Below are positions 28,635 to 37,754 of a stretch of DNA of 64,000 bases, piece by piece. The notes beneath the pieces are model-generated. The model saw only the letters and a list, made by a program, of their open reading frames with translations. It made no database searches and was not told the origin of the DNA. The stretch comes from Thermoguttaceae bacterium (GTDB lineage: Bacteria > Planctomycetota > Planctomycetia > Pirellulales > Thermoguttaceae): contig JANXBW010000008.1 of the NCBI GenBank assembly GCA_025060325.1, positions 99,309 to 163,308 of the forward strand. The letters are read 5' to 3'. Numbering within the stretch: the stretch's first letter is position 1; each line of letters starts with the position of its first letter. A program made the position numbers and the translations under genes.

Positions 28635-30404
28635 TGCTCCCTTTTCTCAGGAGACCCATGCCCGAGGGCAGCCCCCGAGACTTTTTAATCCTTAAACCGT
28701 GTTGCACAACCAAATAGGGCTCTTATGCCGGTTTGTCTCATTCTCAGAACCGATCGCCGAATTGAAGGAGTGAACTGCTCCCGCTACCCACCCCTAATGA
28801 ACGCCTTTGGCTACCAGAGCGCGGTAACAGCCTCCGATCCAAGAAACGGCTCCCCGTCACCCAATATGGACCACGGCTTGGCCCCCCAATTCCCGTTACT
28901 GCCTAACCCCGGCAAACCGGCGCTTAAACCTGCCGGCACCCGGTTTGATCGCCGAAGGGCATAAAGAGACTTCGCGACCAAACAGTCGCGGACTTGCCCG
29001 GAAAGTGTTTCGCAGAATTATGGCCTGCGGCTCCGGCCGACAAAACCCCCGCTTCCCCGACGAGACCCGCGCCAAGTCACCGAAGCGGTAGGCCACGATT
29101 CTTGAATCAATCTCGATAATCGCCCCGAAAACGGGAGCCGGGATGTGCGTCCCCCGCTGAAGCTTTGGCGTACCTCCATTAATCAGGTAAAAGGGGCCTA
29201 AGAGCTTCCCGTCGAGGCGTCGTTTTCTCCAAACTTCCCGCCTGCCGGATAGCCCCACAAAGCCCCCCGGACCGGCCGACGGCATTGGTGGGACAAGTCC
29301 TCCCTGCACGATAAACCCGCAACGCGGCAATTAGTGAGCTTCGCTGTCCCAAATCGTGACCTCGCAAATTGTCACCATCGCCGGGGTAACCCCCAGGAGT
29401 CCCGAGGAAAGAGGCTTGCGAGCATTCCCGCGGAAGAATGAGCTTGGCTATTTGCAGCCGGTTTAAACTCTGCCCTAACGGGGGGAATAATGCCATCCCG
29501 GGGGATTGTCGCTTTGTGATCCTTTGCAGAAGTCCCTCCGAAAGACCGTCCAAAGACCTCCAGGCGGGACACACATGTGTAAGCAACCGGAATGCTCCCG
29601 TCCCTGTCGGACATCGGGAACCCCGGTTGGTCCAAGCCCACCCGGAGCAAGTTCGAAATGGCTTGGGGAAGGCGCGTCCGCAAAAGAATCCGTTCGGAAG
29701 GCGAACTTGTTCCGAGGTTTAGGCAGGGGAATGCGCGAAAGCCAACTACTGCGATCAAAGAGTTGCTGGTTTCTTAGAGTACCGCTCAGAAACTCAAACG
29801 GCTTTTCAGCTTGCACAATTTAACGACTTTGAACCCATGGAAATCGGGCTTGAGCACGAGAGCCCCACAAAGGGCCGGCCGGCTAGCAATTGGATGAAGC
29901 GGATGATAGACGTGGTCTTAAACGGGAGAGGTGGAGGGCAATCGCAAGAAATTAAAGTCGCAGATTTTCCCACGCCAATGCCAGCTGCCTTGGCATCTTG
30001 CAAGCCTCGGGTTCTCCGGGGCCTTCCCGGCCGCTCGACCCCTCCTCCCGCGTGGCTACGATCGTGGGTGCGAGACCTTGGGGGGGGCGCGTAACGGTTG
30101 CGGCGAGGCTTTCTTCCGCGACATGGTGGGTATTAATTCCGAGTCGGAACTTTTAAAGCGGGGTCCAAAAACGCCCCGGGGGGCAAGCCTTCGCGCGACC
30201 TTGGGTAGGAGCGGGATAAATGACCTCAGCCAACTGTTAGCTGCAGCTTATCCCCAACGGGTTAGGAGCTACCGAACTTTTGAAGAAGGTTAGTTGGGAA
30301 ACTCTGCGCACTTGGCGAGTTGTAGTCCGCAGGGCTGACGGGGTAGAACGTAAGATATGATGGTGAACCAGGTTATGTGAGTCGGCTTGTGGCCAGGTCG
30401 CTGA
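28635..30404. other. Gene-poor region upstream of tRNA-Ala
   Basis: About 1.8 kb in which six-frame reading gives only low-complexity, family-less frames broken by stops. No rRNA, CRISPR or clear repeat was seen. The stretch starts just upstream of moaC and continues into a longer gene-poor zone. Confidence 0.5.
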
Positions 30405-30680
30405 CCCCTCTATGACTGGAAAGGACCATCGATTACAATTAGGCGAGGCTGTGCAAAAGGTTTTGATCGGACGAGCCCAGTAGCTAAACTGGGCCGCCTG
30501 GGGAAACTGGTTGAGATTAGGTTCCAGGTGCACGTGGCCCCTGGGTTAAATGGTAGGTTTGAGCCGATAAGGGTTACAGGTACCATAAACGTTGATGGGA
30601 GGAGCTTTCCGCCGGCCTTCGGCGTGGCTATTGAGGTCGCGGCGGAGAGTGGCTTGAACCGGGTTATAATCATTTTGTGA
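30405..30680 (+). pseudogene. Coding remnant, unknown family
   Basis: A 91-codon open frame with no usable start ends at TGA 30678-30680, 17 bp before the tRNA gene. Its second half reads like genuine protein: VEIRFQVHVAPGLNGRFEPI, then RVTGTINVDGRSFPP and FGVAIEVAAESGLNRVIII. The VTG-x-x-x-DGR...GV/A...AAE-G-NRVII pattern faintly recalls the Lon (S16) protease fold, but the catalytic Ser/Lys are not evident. I treat it as the 3' end of a decayed gene; the parent family is unproven. Confidence 0.35.
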
Positions 30681-30697
30681 GGGGTGCAAACTTAGCT

Positions 30698-30770
30698 GGG
30701 GGATTAGCTCAGTTGGGAGAGCGTCTGGATGGCATCCAGAAGGTCAGGGGTTCGAATCCCCTATCCTCCA
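30698..30770 (+). tRNA. tRNA-Ala(GGC)
   Basis: 73-nt cloverleaf. The acceptor stem GGGGGAT pairs with ATCCTCC (one G-U). D-arm AGCTCAGTTGGGAGAGC. Anticodon stem TCTGG/CCAGA with loop ATGGCAT, giving anticodon GGC (Ala). T-arm AGGGG-TTCGAAT-CCCCT. The discriminator is A and the CCA end is not encoded. A 40-bp repeat follows 16 bp downstream. Confidence 0.96.
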
Positions 30771-30786
30771 TTCGGGGGTGTATACT

Positions 30787-30826
30787 CCTGCATCTAGTGG
30801 CACCCAGTGGCAGCTAGCACAATATG
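30787..30826 (+). repeat. 40-bp direct repeat 3' of tRNA-Ala, copy 1
   Basis: Begins CCTGCATCTAGTGGCACCCA and ends GCAGCTAGCACAATATG. It matches copy 2 at 63960-63999 at 39 of 40 positions (G to A at the 21st base). Similarity extends leftwards over GGGGGT-TATA with a small gap. It contains its own short repeat TGGCA-CCCAG-TGGCA between two CTAG tetramers. Both copies follow a tRNA-Ala gene by the same small distance. Confidence 0.85.
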
Positions 30827-31372
30827 TAGTATGCCTTCCGCTCTTTTCCCCTCCTTGCCGTCACTTACGGGGCCACCTATGGGGCCACAAGTTGACGAAA
30901 GTTTAACAACAAAAGGGTTAAAGCCCCCCTTCGGTAGGGGGCAAGGTTTGGGGGGCCTCGTACCGCAAAGTGGGCCAGTCGGCCGAGGCTGCTTGGCGGA
31001 ATAGCTAATCAGTCACGTCAACTTATCCCGTTTCCGAAGTCATCCGTAACTTATCGGGCCGTCGGGCTATCCCGGGCGACGGTAGCGGCGAGCTAAATCC
31101 CTCTCACGCCTTTTTCTCAGGCTGTGGAACTAGTGGGGCCAAAGGGGAACGCTTTCTAAGCTGCTGCAGGTGGTTAGGAGCATTATCCCCAGATTGAGGT
31201 TTCGCCGAGCCCTTACGATCTTTCCCCTGTGCGGCCACTTTTCCGCGAATATTCATGGGGCCTTTTCGGGGCCTTCTTGTCAAAGTTTGCTTAGGCCTTG
31301 CCAGGCTGGGCCTAGTAAAGGGCAGCGGTTAAGCCCCGTCTTAGCCAAATAAAGCACTGTCGAGCCCTTCGA
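30827..31372 (+). other. Non-coding stretch with GC hairpin
   Basis: No credible gene. 30923-30942 forms GCCCCC / GGGGGC around a short loop but has no T-tract. It could be a weak tRNA-transcript terminator or nothing. Confidence 0.35.
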
Positions 31373-31663
31373 CCAACTGAAACAGCTGCTTACTTCAAGC
31401 TTGACGCCCCCGAAGGCACCCCCGGTCGGCAATGGGATAAAGCGCTGCCAAAAGCGTCCACCAAGCCGATGGAGCCCCCGGAACTTACCGATGACTTCCT
31501 CGGGGGTCAGCTATACCCAATCCCGCTTCTTGGCCAGAAGGTTGAGGTTTACCCGGCGGAGGTATCCGCGTATTGCGATTGGCGATGGGCCCGCCAAAGG
31601 GCGCAAGGTCCCCCGGCCCACCCGCTTTGGCAGGAGGGGCTTTGGATAAGCCTCGATCGATAA
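31373..31663 (+). pseudogene. Coding remnant, unknown family
   Basis: 97-codon open frame ending at TAA 31661-31663. The central part looks like a true protein (LDAPEGTPGRQWDKALPK, then ELTDDFLGGQLYPIPLLGQK, then VEVYPAEVSAYCDWRW), with ordinary composition and no homopolymer bias. No start codon with a ribosome site exists upstream, and an internal ATG at 31469 would give only 64 aa. I read it as a fragment of a decayed gene whose family I do not recognise. Confidence 0.3.
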
Positions 31664-33003
31664 GGGGTTGGTGGAAGAAAGCGCCCGCTTGAGGGGGTTA
31701 ATTTGGTCAGGGGCAGGTCAGGACCGATGAAGCTCAGCGGGTCATCCGAGGCCCGGCTCCAGTTATCTCGGTTGCCGGGTTTGTCACACTGACCGATGCT
31801 CTGCCCAGAACCACTTCAAGTGGTTAGGGTTGAAATCGGATCCGGAAGTCCCCGGCGACTAGTCCACCAGCTCCCACCCGTGCAGCTCCTCATTCCCGAC
31901 ACTGAGGCATTTACCGGGATTACGGCAGGTTAATCCTCCGGCTCGATAGTCCACTCCAGGTACCCGTGGGCTTTACAAGCCACCCGGCCACTTGTTGGGA
32001 CGGGGATAGGCGTCCGCTACCTGCGCCTCTTCACTCAGCTATTGGTAAACCCCAGTGTACCCACTCGGCTCCACCGCAGGTCTTTGGCGTAGGTTATCGT
32101 GCCGTCCCTTCTACTGGTCCTTCCCGCGGTCGGGTGGGCGGCTCGGCGGAGGGCGTAGGCAGTTTGCGCCAATTCCCTGCGGGTACTCCCGGAGCGATTC
32201 CTCCTAGATCCCCGCCCTGCGACTTATTTCGTCGACTATATTCGCAAGACTCGTGCTGCATCGGTCAGATCTGTGGTCAGGCGAACATGCTGGCCCGCCT
32301 GGCCAAGCAAACCTTCTACCGCAATTCCGCTTCTTATGGGTCACGATAAAGCCCCCGGAAGGCGTCAAGGGCCCTCTGTTCAGGGGCACAGGAACGCAAG
32401 CCCAAAGCCCAAGCAAGTTTTCCTGGGAGTTGAAGGGAAAGTCCCGCAACTCCGCGCCTGACGTTCGGCAATGAAGAGGCTGCCTTTAAAGTCGACACGG
32501 ATAGTTGACTCCAAGGAATCCATCTCGCCGCGTTGCACGAGGCACGGCCGCCACGCTGCAGGGCATGGTGCGGCCGCCGGTTCGGTGTACGCGCAAGTCC
32601 GACTTCATGGGCAGCCTCCTGCCTAGCGGCGGCCCGGAACGTTCCCTGTACGTCCTGGTTCGGGAGTTACCCAAGCTTTGAAACCTCGAGGTCAAGGCGG
32701 CGGTTCGCTGTCGGCCCCAATACGGTTGACCTTATCTTGCAGCCTACCGGAGAGCTTCGGCTAAAGCGGAAAGAGGTTGGAGGCAGTTTGGAGGGCAAAG
32801 CCCTTAAAGATAGCTCTTGGGGCCAAGGCTTTTTGCTCCACAGCTTGGGCAACGACTGATTGTTTAAGCCCTGGTATTGGTTGGCTAAGCTAGCGAGCTT
32901 AAAACATATGCTCCGTCGGACCGGGTATTGCTGGGCGATGTCGGGCACCGACCTCGCCTGGGGGGGTACGTCAGGCATCACTTTGCGCACAAGGAGAGCC
33001 ATA
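31664..33003. other. Gene-poor region upstream of fhs
   Basis: About 1.3 kb without a convincing gene. Frames present lack family resemblance. Since fhs heads the one-carbon cluster, its promoter should lie near the right end, but I see no clear -35/-10 pair, THF riboswitch or other leader element. Confidence 0.4.
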
Positions 33004-34776
33004 GTGACGTTGGATCCTCGGCATTGTCCGGATTGGCAAATTGCCGCGGACGCCGAAAGGCGGATGAAAACATGTTATCAACTGGCTGAGGAACTTGGCC
33101 TTCACCAAGATGAGTTTATGCCGTTTGGGCACTACATAGCCAAGGTGAATTATCAACGGGTGTTGTCGAGGCTTGCCAACAAGCCAGATGGCAAACTGAT
33201 CGAGGTCACCGGAATCACTCCCACCCCGCTGGGAGAGGGTAAGTCAACGACGACTATAGGACTCCTTCAGGGATTAGGTCGGCGCGGCAAACAGGTGGTG
33301 GGGTGCATTCGTCAACCATCTGGCGGGCCGACGATGAATATAAAAGGTTCGGCCGGGGGCGGTGGGCGCTCGCAGATAATACCCTTGGCGGATTTTTCGT
33401 TGGGATTAACCGGCGACATCAACGCGGTGATGAATGCCCACAATTTGGCGATGGTGGCTTTGACCGCCCGGCTTCAACACGAGCGCAATTACTCGGATGC
33501 ATTCCTGGCCAAGCAGGGGCTTCGCCGGCTGGATATCGATCCGACTAGTGTCCAAATGCCCTGGGTGATCGATTTTTGTGCTCAGGCGCTTCGGAATGTG
33601 ATTATTGGTTTGGGCGGGAAGAACGACGGCTACTTGATGCAAAGCAAGTTTCACATCGCGGTGGCCTCGGAGGTGATGGCGATCTTGGCCATTTGTAGGG
33701 ATCTGCGCGACTTGCGGGAGCGGATCGGCCGGATCATCGTCGCTTTTGACAAACGGGGGCAACCAATTACCACAGGAGACCTGGAGGTGGCCGGCGCGAT
33801 GACGGCGTGGCTGCGGTATGCTATCTATCCTAACATGTTGCAAACTTTGGAAGGTCAGCCGTGCTTTGTCCACACCGGGCCCTTTGCTAATATTGCCATC
33901 GGTCAGTCGTCCATCGTGGGCGACCTCTTATGCTTGAAGTTGGCCGATTACCACGTGACGGAGTCCGGCTTCGGCGCCGACATTGGCTTTGAAAAATTTT
34001 GGAATGTCAAATGTCGCCTGATGGGCAAAGTGCCCCAGGTGTCTGTGATCACGTGCACAATTCGCGGGCTAAAGCACCATGGTGTTCGAGCAGGTGCTCC
34101 CCCTTGTCTACCGGGCAAGCCAATCCCCAAAGAGTATATGGAAGAAAACCTGGCTTGGCTGGAGGCGGGGCTGGAAAACTTGGTTCATCACATCAACATT
34201 GTTAAACTCTCAGGTGTCCGTCCGGTGGTGTGTATCAATCGCTTCCAAACGGACACCGAAAGGGAGCTTGCGATGGTCCGTCGGGCGGCTGAATCGGCCG
34301 GTGCTCGCTGCGCTGTGGCCGAGCACTGGCTTAAAGGCGGCGAAGGGGCACTTGAGCTTGCCGACGCGGTCCTCGATGCGTGCCAGGAGAAAGTAAACTT
34401 CCGCTTTCTGTACGATGACCAAACACCCCTGCGGGAGCGGATCGAGCTTATTGCTACGCGTGTTTACGGTGCGGACGGTGTTTCGTACACGGCCCAGGCG
34501 GAGGAGAAGCTCCGGGAAATTGAAAGCAATCCACAATACCGGGACTTTGCCACAGTGATGGTGAAGACCCAATATAGTCTCAGTCACGATCCGGCCCTTA
34601 AAGGGGCGCCGCGAGGTTGGGTGTTGCCAATTCAGGATTTCCTGGTGTTTGGTGGGGCTCGGTTCATTTGTCCTGTGGCAGGGACGATTTCGCTCATGCC
34701 GGGCACCGGTTCGGATCCCGCCTTCCGCCGAATTGATGTGGACGTTGAGACCGGGGAGGTCCGCGGCCTATTCTAA
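33004..34776 (+). CDS. fhs: Formate-tetrahydrofolate ligase
   Basis: 590-aa enzyme making 10-formyl-THF from formate, THF and ATP: entry step of the Wood-Ljungdahl methyl branch. The nucleotide loop is [13 protein letters not shown] (about residues 71-83). Family blocks include [34 protein letters not shown] and [15 protein letters not shown]. In place of the common GG-x-x-x-G-x-PRE block it reads [14 protein letters not shown], so it is a divergent, slightly long subtype. GTG at 33004 lies 7 nt after AAGGAG and gives a normal N-terminus. The frame is open 48 codons upstream but not protein-like there. First gene of an eight-gene one-carbon/Hdr cluster; folD follows after 210 bp. Confidence 0.95.
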   Translation: MTLDPRHCPDWQIAADAERRMKTCYQLAEELGLHQDEFMPFGHYIAKVNYQRVLSRLANKPDGKLIEVTGITPTPLGEGKSTTTIGLLQGLGRRGKQVVGCIRQPSGGPTMNIKGSAGGGGRSQIIPLADFSLGLTGDINAVMNAHNLAMVALTARLQHERNYSDAFLAKQGLRRLDIDPTSVQMPWVIDFCAQALRNVIIGLGGKNDGYLMQSKFHIAVASEVMAILAICRDLRDLRERIGRIIVAFDKRGQPITTGDLEVAGAMTAWLRYAIYPNMLQTLEGQPCFVHTGPFANIAIGQSSIVGDLLCLKLADYHVTESGFGADIGFEKFWNVKCRLMGKVPQVSVITCTIRGLKHHGVRAGAPPCLPGKPIPKEYMEENLAWLEAGLENLVHHINIVKLSGVRPVVCINRFQTDTERELAMVRRAAESAGARCAVAEHWLKGGEGALELADAVLDACQEKVNFRFLYDDQTPLRERIELIATRVYGADGVSYTAQAEEKLREIESNPQYRDFATVMVKTQYSLSHDPALKGAPRGWVLPIQDFLVFGGARFICPVAGTISLMPGTGSDPAFRRIDVDVETGEVRGLF

Positions 34777-34986
34777 ATCTTTTCTTTGCCGCGGGTTCCC
34801 CAAGAAATTCTCTCGGCAGCTAGCCAAGGAACGTGAAGGTCTGAAATGCCGGGTCTTTCGCCTGTTGAGATTCGGTGGGTTGGCGTAGCTAAGCGTTTAC
34901 GGTTTTTCCAGGCGAGTCCGGCTGCAAATTGACAAGAAAGGTACCATTGCGAAAAGCCTTTGACAGCCAATTGTGGGACAAGAGCG

Positions 34987-35877
34987 ATGCCTGCTGAAAT
35001 TATCGACGGAAAGCAAATTGCCGAAGAGATCCGCGGGAAATTGCGCGAGGAAATCGAGCACCTTCGGCAAGTTTACGGCATCGTGCCCGGCTTGTGCACT
35101 GTACTGGTGGGGGATAATCCGGCGTCGGTCTCTTACGTCACGGCGAAGAACCGGGCTTGTCAGGAGCTGGGAATGAATTCCTTCCACCACCATTTGCCGG
35201 CCGATACGTCCGCGGAGTATTTGCTCGGGCTGATTGGAGAGCTTAATGCGACGGCCGAGATCCACGGTATTTTAGTCCAGCTTCCTCTTCCCCCGCAGAT
35301 TGACGAACGCAAGATCCTGGAGGCGATCAACCCGATGAAGGATGTGGACGGATTTCATCCCGTCAATGTCGGCCGGCTCATGATCGGAGAGGAAGTTTTT
35401 CCGCCGTGTACGCCGGCGGGTATTCGGGAGTTGATTCTTCGTTCGGGAACGCCTTTGGAAGGAGCCGAAGTGGTTGTGGTGGGCCGAAGCAACATTGTTG
35501 GCAAGCCGATCGCCATGATGCTTGTGCAAAAGCGGCCGGACGGGAACGCCACCGTCACCATCTGCCATACAAGGACCCGGGATCTCGGGGCCCACACACG
35601 CCGAGCGGATATCCTCATCGTTGCTGCCGGTCATCCCCGGGCTGTCACGGGGGAAATGATAAAGCCCGGTGCGACTGTGATCGACGTAGGTGTAAACCGC
35701 GTGGGAACGACCGAAAGCGGCAAGGCTAAGCTAGTGGGAGACGTGGATTTCGCTTCCGCCTGCCGGGTAGCGGGGAAAATAACCCCCGTCCCCGGGGGGG
35801 TTGGGCCGATGACCATTGCGATGCTTTTGGCCAATACGGTGAAGGCGGCTAAACTGGCCCGAGGCCTTCCTGTATAA
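34987..35877 (+). CDS. folD: Bifunctional methylene-THF dehydrogenase / methenyl-THF cyclohydrolase FolD
   Basis: 296 aa. Catalyses 10-formyl-THF to 5,10-methenyl-THF and its reduction to methylene-THF, linking fhs to metVF. Seen: SYVTAKNRACQELG (catalytic Tyr and Lys of the YxxxK site), GILVQLPLPP, NPMKDVDGFHPVNVG, the Rossmann motif VVVVGRSNIVGKPIAMML, and the C-terminal PGGVGPMTIAMLLANT. All catalytic regions are intact. ATG at 34987 opens PAEIIDGKQIA, the usual start; a frame nine codons longer lacks support. The cofactor (NAD or NADP) is not decided by what I can see. It is encoded with fhs and the Hdr-MetVF genes on one strand. Confidence 0.96.
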   Translation: MPAEIIDGKQIAEEIRGKLREEIEHLRQVYGIVPGLCTVLVGDNPASVSYVTAKNRACQELGMNSFHHHLPADTSAEYLLGLIGELNATAEIHGILVQLPLPPQIDERKILEAINPMKDVDGFHPVNVGRLMIGEEVFPPCTPAGIRELILRSGTPLEGAEVVVVGRSNIVGKPIAMMLVQKRPDGNATVTICHTRTRDLGAHTRRADILIVAAGHPRAVTGEMIKPGATVIDVGVNRVGTTESGKAKLVGDVDFASACRVAGKITPVPGGVGPMTIAMLLANTVKAAKLARGLPV

Positions 35878-36074
35878 CCCCATAGAGGGGGTGCCAACGG
35901 CCCTGCATTGTCCCCGTTCAACGGGCCCCGTAGGATAAATTGACAAGCGGGGTTGTAAATTTTCCCTTCGGTTCGGTGCGATGAGAAACCCTCCGGGGGC
36001 ATGATTTTCGGATGCAAAATCGGACGCAGGTCGACTTAGCGGAGGGGGTTTATCCCCTCTAAAGAGTTTGGGGG

Positions 36075-36677
36075 TTGCCCGTTTTGGAACTTCTAGCCGA
36101 TTTAATGCCAAATCCGCTGAGCCAGCGGGCCCCGGGCTTGGGTCAGGATCTGGCGCGATGCTATCAGTGCGGCAAGTGCACGGCCGGCTGTCCCATAGCC
36201 AGGGGGATGGATATCCCTCCGCACCAAGTCGTTGGGCTTCTGCGGCTGGGGCAAGTGGAGGTACTCAGCCAGGCGGAGAGCCTCTGGCTGTGCGTGGGCT
36301 GTGGCGCGTGCTGGGTTCGCTGTCCGAATGGTATCCACGTGGGCGAGCTTGTTGATGCCCTGCGCCAAAGCCTGCAGGCAGTTTCCGGGGGAGGACCGGG
36401 GCAAGACATCGCAAAATTTCACCAGCTTTTTTTGGAGCACATCCGGCGTCGCGGGCGTGTTTACGAACTTGGACTTCTTGCCCGCTATAAAATCGTCACC
36501 GGTGGCTTGTTCCAAGATTTGCCGCTTGCCGTTCGGCTTTTGCGGCGAGGCAAAATTCCGTTTTTCCCACCGCGGCCGCCTGCCAGTCGGCGTTCCTTGC
36601 GTGTCGGTCGGCTCTTTCGTTTATTCACGTTCGGCAAGGTACGCCGTTCAGAAACCCGCCCGGCCACTGAGGTTTGA
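36075..36677 (+). CDS. hdrC: HdrC-like heterodisulfide reductase subunit, two [4Fe-4S] clusters
   Basis: 200-aa iron-sulfur protein. Two CxxCxxCxxxC motifs, CYQCGKCTAGCP (about residues 29-40) and CVGCGACWVRCP (about 73-84), each bind one [4Fe-4S] cluster; HPLKEVL-type helices between them match HdrC. HdrC relays electrons between the HdrA flavoprotein and HdrB. The start is uncertain: TTG at 36075 or TTG at 36084, both close behind a G-rich stretch. A hairpin (36042-36059) lies just upstream and might modulate expression. The C-terminal ~60 residues are basic and longer than the iron-sulfur core. hdrB starts 6 bp after the stop, so the two are certainly cotranscribed. Confidence 0.9.
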   Translation: MPVLELLADLMPNPLSQRAPGLGQDLARCYQCGKCTAGCPIARGMDIPPHQVVGLLRLGQVEVLSQAESLWLCVGCGACWVRCPNGIHVGELVDALRQSLQAVSGGGPGQDIAKFHQLFLEHIRRRGRVYELGLLARYKIVTGGLFQDLPLAVRLLRRGKIPFFPPRPPASRRSLRVGRLFRLFTFGKVRRSETRPATEV

Positions 36678-36683
36678 GGGAGC

Positions 36684-37754
36684 ATGTTGTTGACGGGTCA
36701 GCCAGTCGAGCCCCAACTTGAATTCGTGTACTATCCCGGGTGTTCTCTGCAGGGGGTCAACTGGGAGTACGATGCTTCCTTTCGGGCGGTCTGTCACGAG
36801 CTGGGCATTAGCCTTATTGAGCTTGACGGATGGACGTGCTGCGGTGGCTCGTCGGCTCATAGCATCGATCCGGTCCTAGCTAGCCGGCTTGCCCGGGAGA
36901 ATTTGGCACTGGCTGGAAAGAGCGGGAAGGTGCTGGTTGCACCTTGCCCGGCATGCTATCAGAATCTCCGCCGCGGGCAGGGAGCTCTCCCGGCTGCTAA
37001 TGAGAAGCCGCAACGGGCTAAGCATGGAGTACCCCCACCAAGGAAGCTGGCGGATAGTCAAGCCGGTCAGGCTCGTTCGTCGCGTCCTGGGAATAGTCAA
37101 CCGTGTTTAGCCCACCAGGGGGTTGAGCCGACAGCTAAGGAGGCGGCAGGGGTGGGAGGTGAGTGTTTTGCCGCTCCCACCACGCTTGTCTTTCATGTCA
37201 ACGAATTTTTCCATCAGCCGCCGGTTTGGAATCGTTTACGTCAGGCCATTCGTCGCCCGCTTGTGGGTCTGAAACCCGTGGCCTATTACGGTTGCCTTGT
37301 TTCGCGGGTCGGCGCCACCCCGGGTAGTCGTGAGGTCGAGGATCCCACCCATTTGGAGAAGCTGCTTGAACTGGCCGGCGCTTCCGTTTGCCCGTGGGCT
37401 TACAAAACGGACTGCTGCGGTGGCAGCTTGGGACTGACCCGACCTGCGATTGTTAACGATCTTGTTGCCCAGCTTGTTGACGAAGCTATTAAGGCAGGGG
37501 CCAACTGCTTGGTGACGGATTGTCCCCTGTGCTTTGCTAACTTGGACGGCCGGCAACTAGATGTGCTGCGAAAGGATCGAGAGCTTCGTCTCCTTCCGGT
37601 TTTTTACATCAGCGAAGTTTTGGCCTTGGCGCTCGGGCTTAGGGGGGTAGCCACGTGGCTAAGCCGGCACTGTGTGGACCCATTTCCGCTTCTTGAAAGC
37701 CTGGGATTTAGCCGCGAGGACCTGGGGAAGCAAACAGAATCATGGCAGGTGTAG
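36684..37754 (+). CDS. hdrB: HdrB-like heterodisulfide reductase subunit (two CCG domains)
   Basis: 356 aa with two cysteine-rich CCG domains, each expected to hold a non-cubane [4Fe-4S] cluster. First: C20 (YYPGCSLQG), CCGGSSAHS near 52, CPAC near 91. Second: C203 (YYGCLVSR), CCGGSLGLTR near 247, CPLC near 280. Both sets are complete, so the subunit could do disulfide or hydride-linked chemistry as in methanogen HdrB, but here a disulfide substrate is not known and its role in the MetVF complex is unclear. Residues ~97-166 are a Pro/Gly/Gln-rich insertion that looks disordered and is absent in typical HdrB. Six bp after hdrC; its TAG abuts the ATG of hdrA. Confidence 0.92.
   Translation: MLLTGQPVEPQLEFVYYPGCSLQGVNWEYDASFRAVCHELGISLIELDGWTCCGGSSAHSIDPVLASRLARENLALAGKSGKVLVAPCPACYQNLRRGQGALPAANEKPQRAKHGVPPPRKLADSQAGQARSSRPGNSQPCLAHQGVEPTAKEAAGVGGECFAAPTTLVFHVNEFFHQPPVWNRLRQAIRRPLVGLKPVAYYGCLVSRVGATPGSREVEDPTHLEKLLELAGASVCPWAYKTDCCGGSLGLTRPAIVNDLVAQLVDEAIKAGANCLVTDCPLCFANLDGRQLDVLRKDRELRLLPVFYISEVLALALGLRGVATWLSRHCVDPFPLLESLGFSREDLGKQTESWQV

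Noticed and set aside
30923..30942. GC hairpin as terminator of tRNA-Ala(GGC)
   Set aside because: No T-tract follows, and it lies 150 bp away; kept only as a note in the spacer entry.
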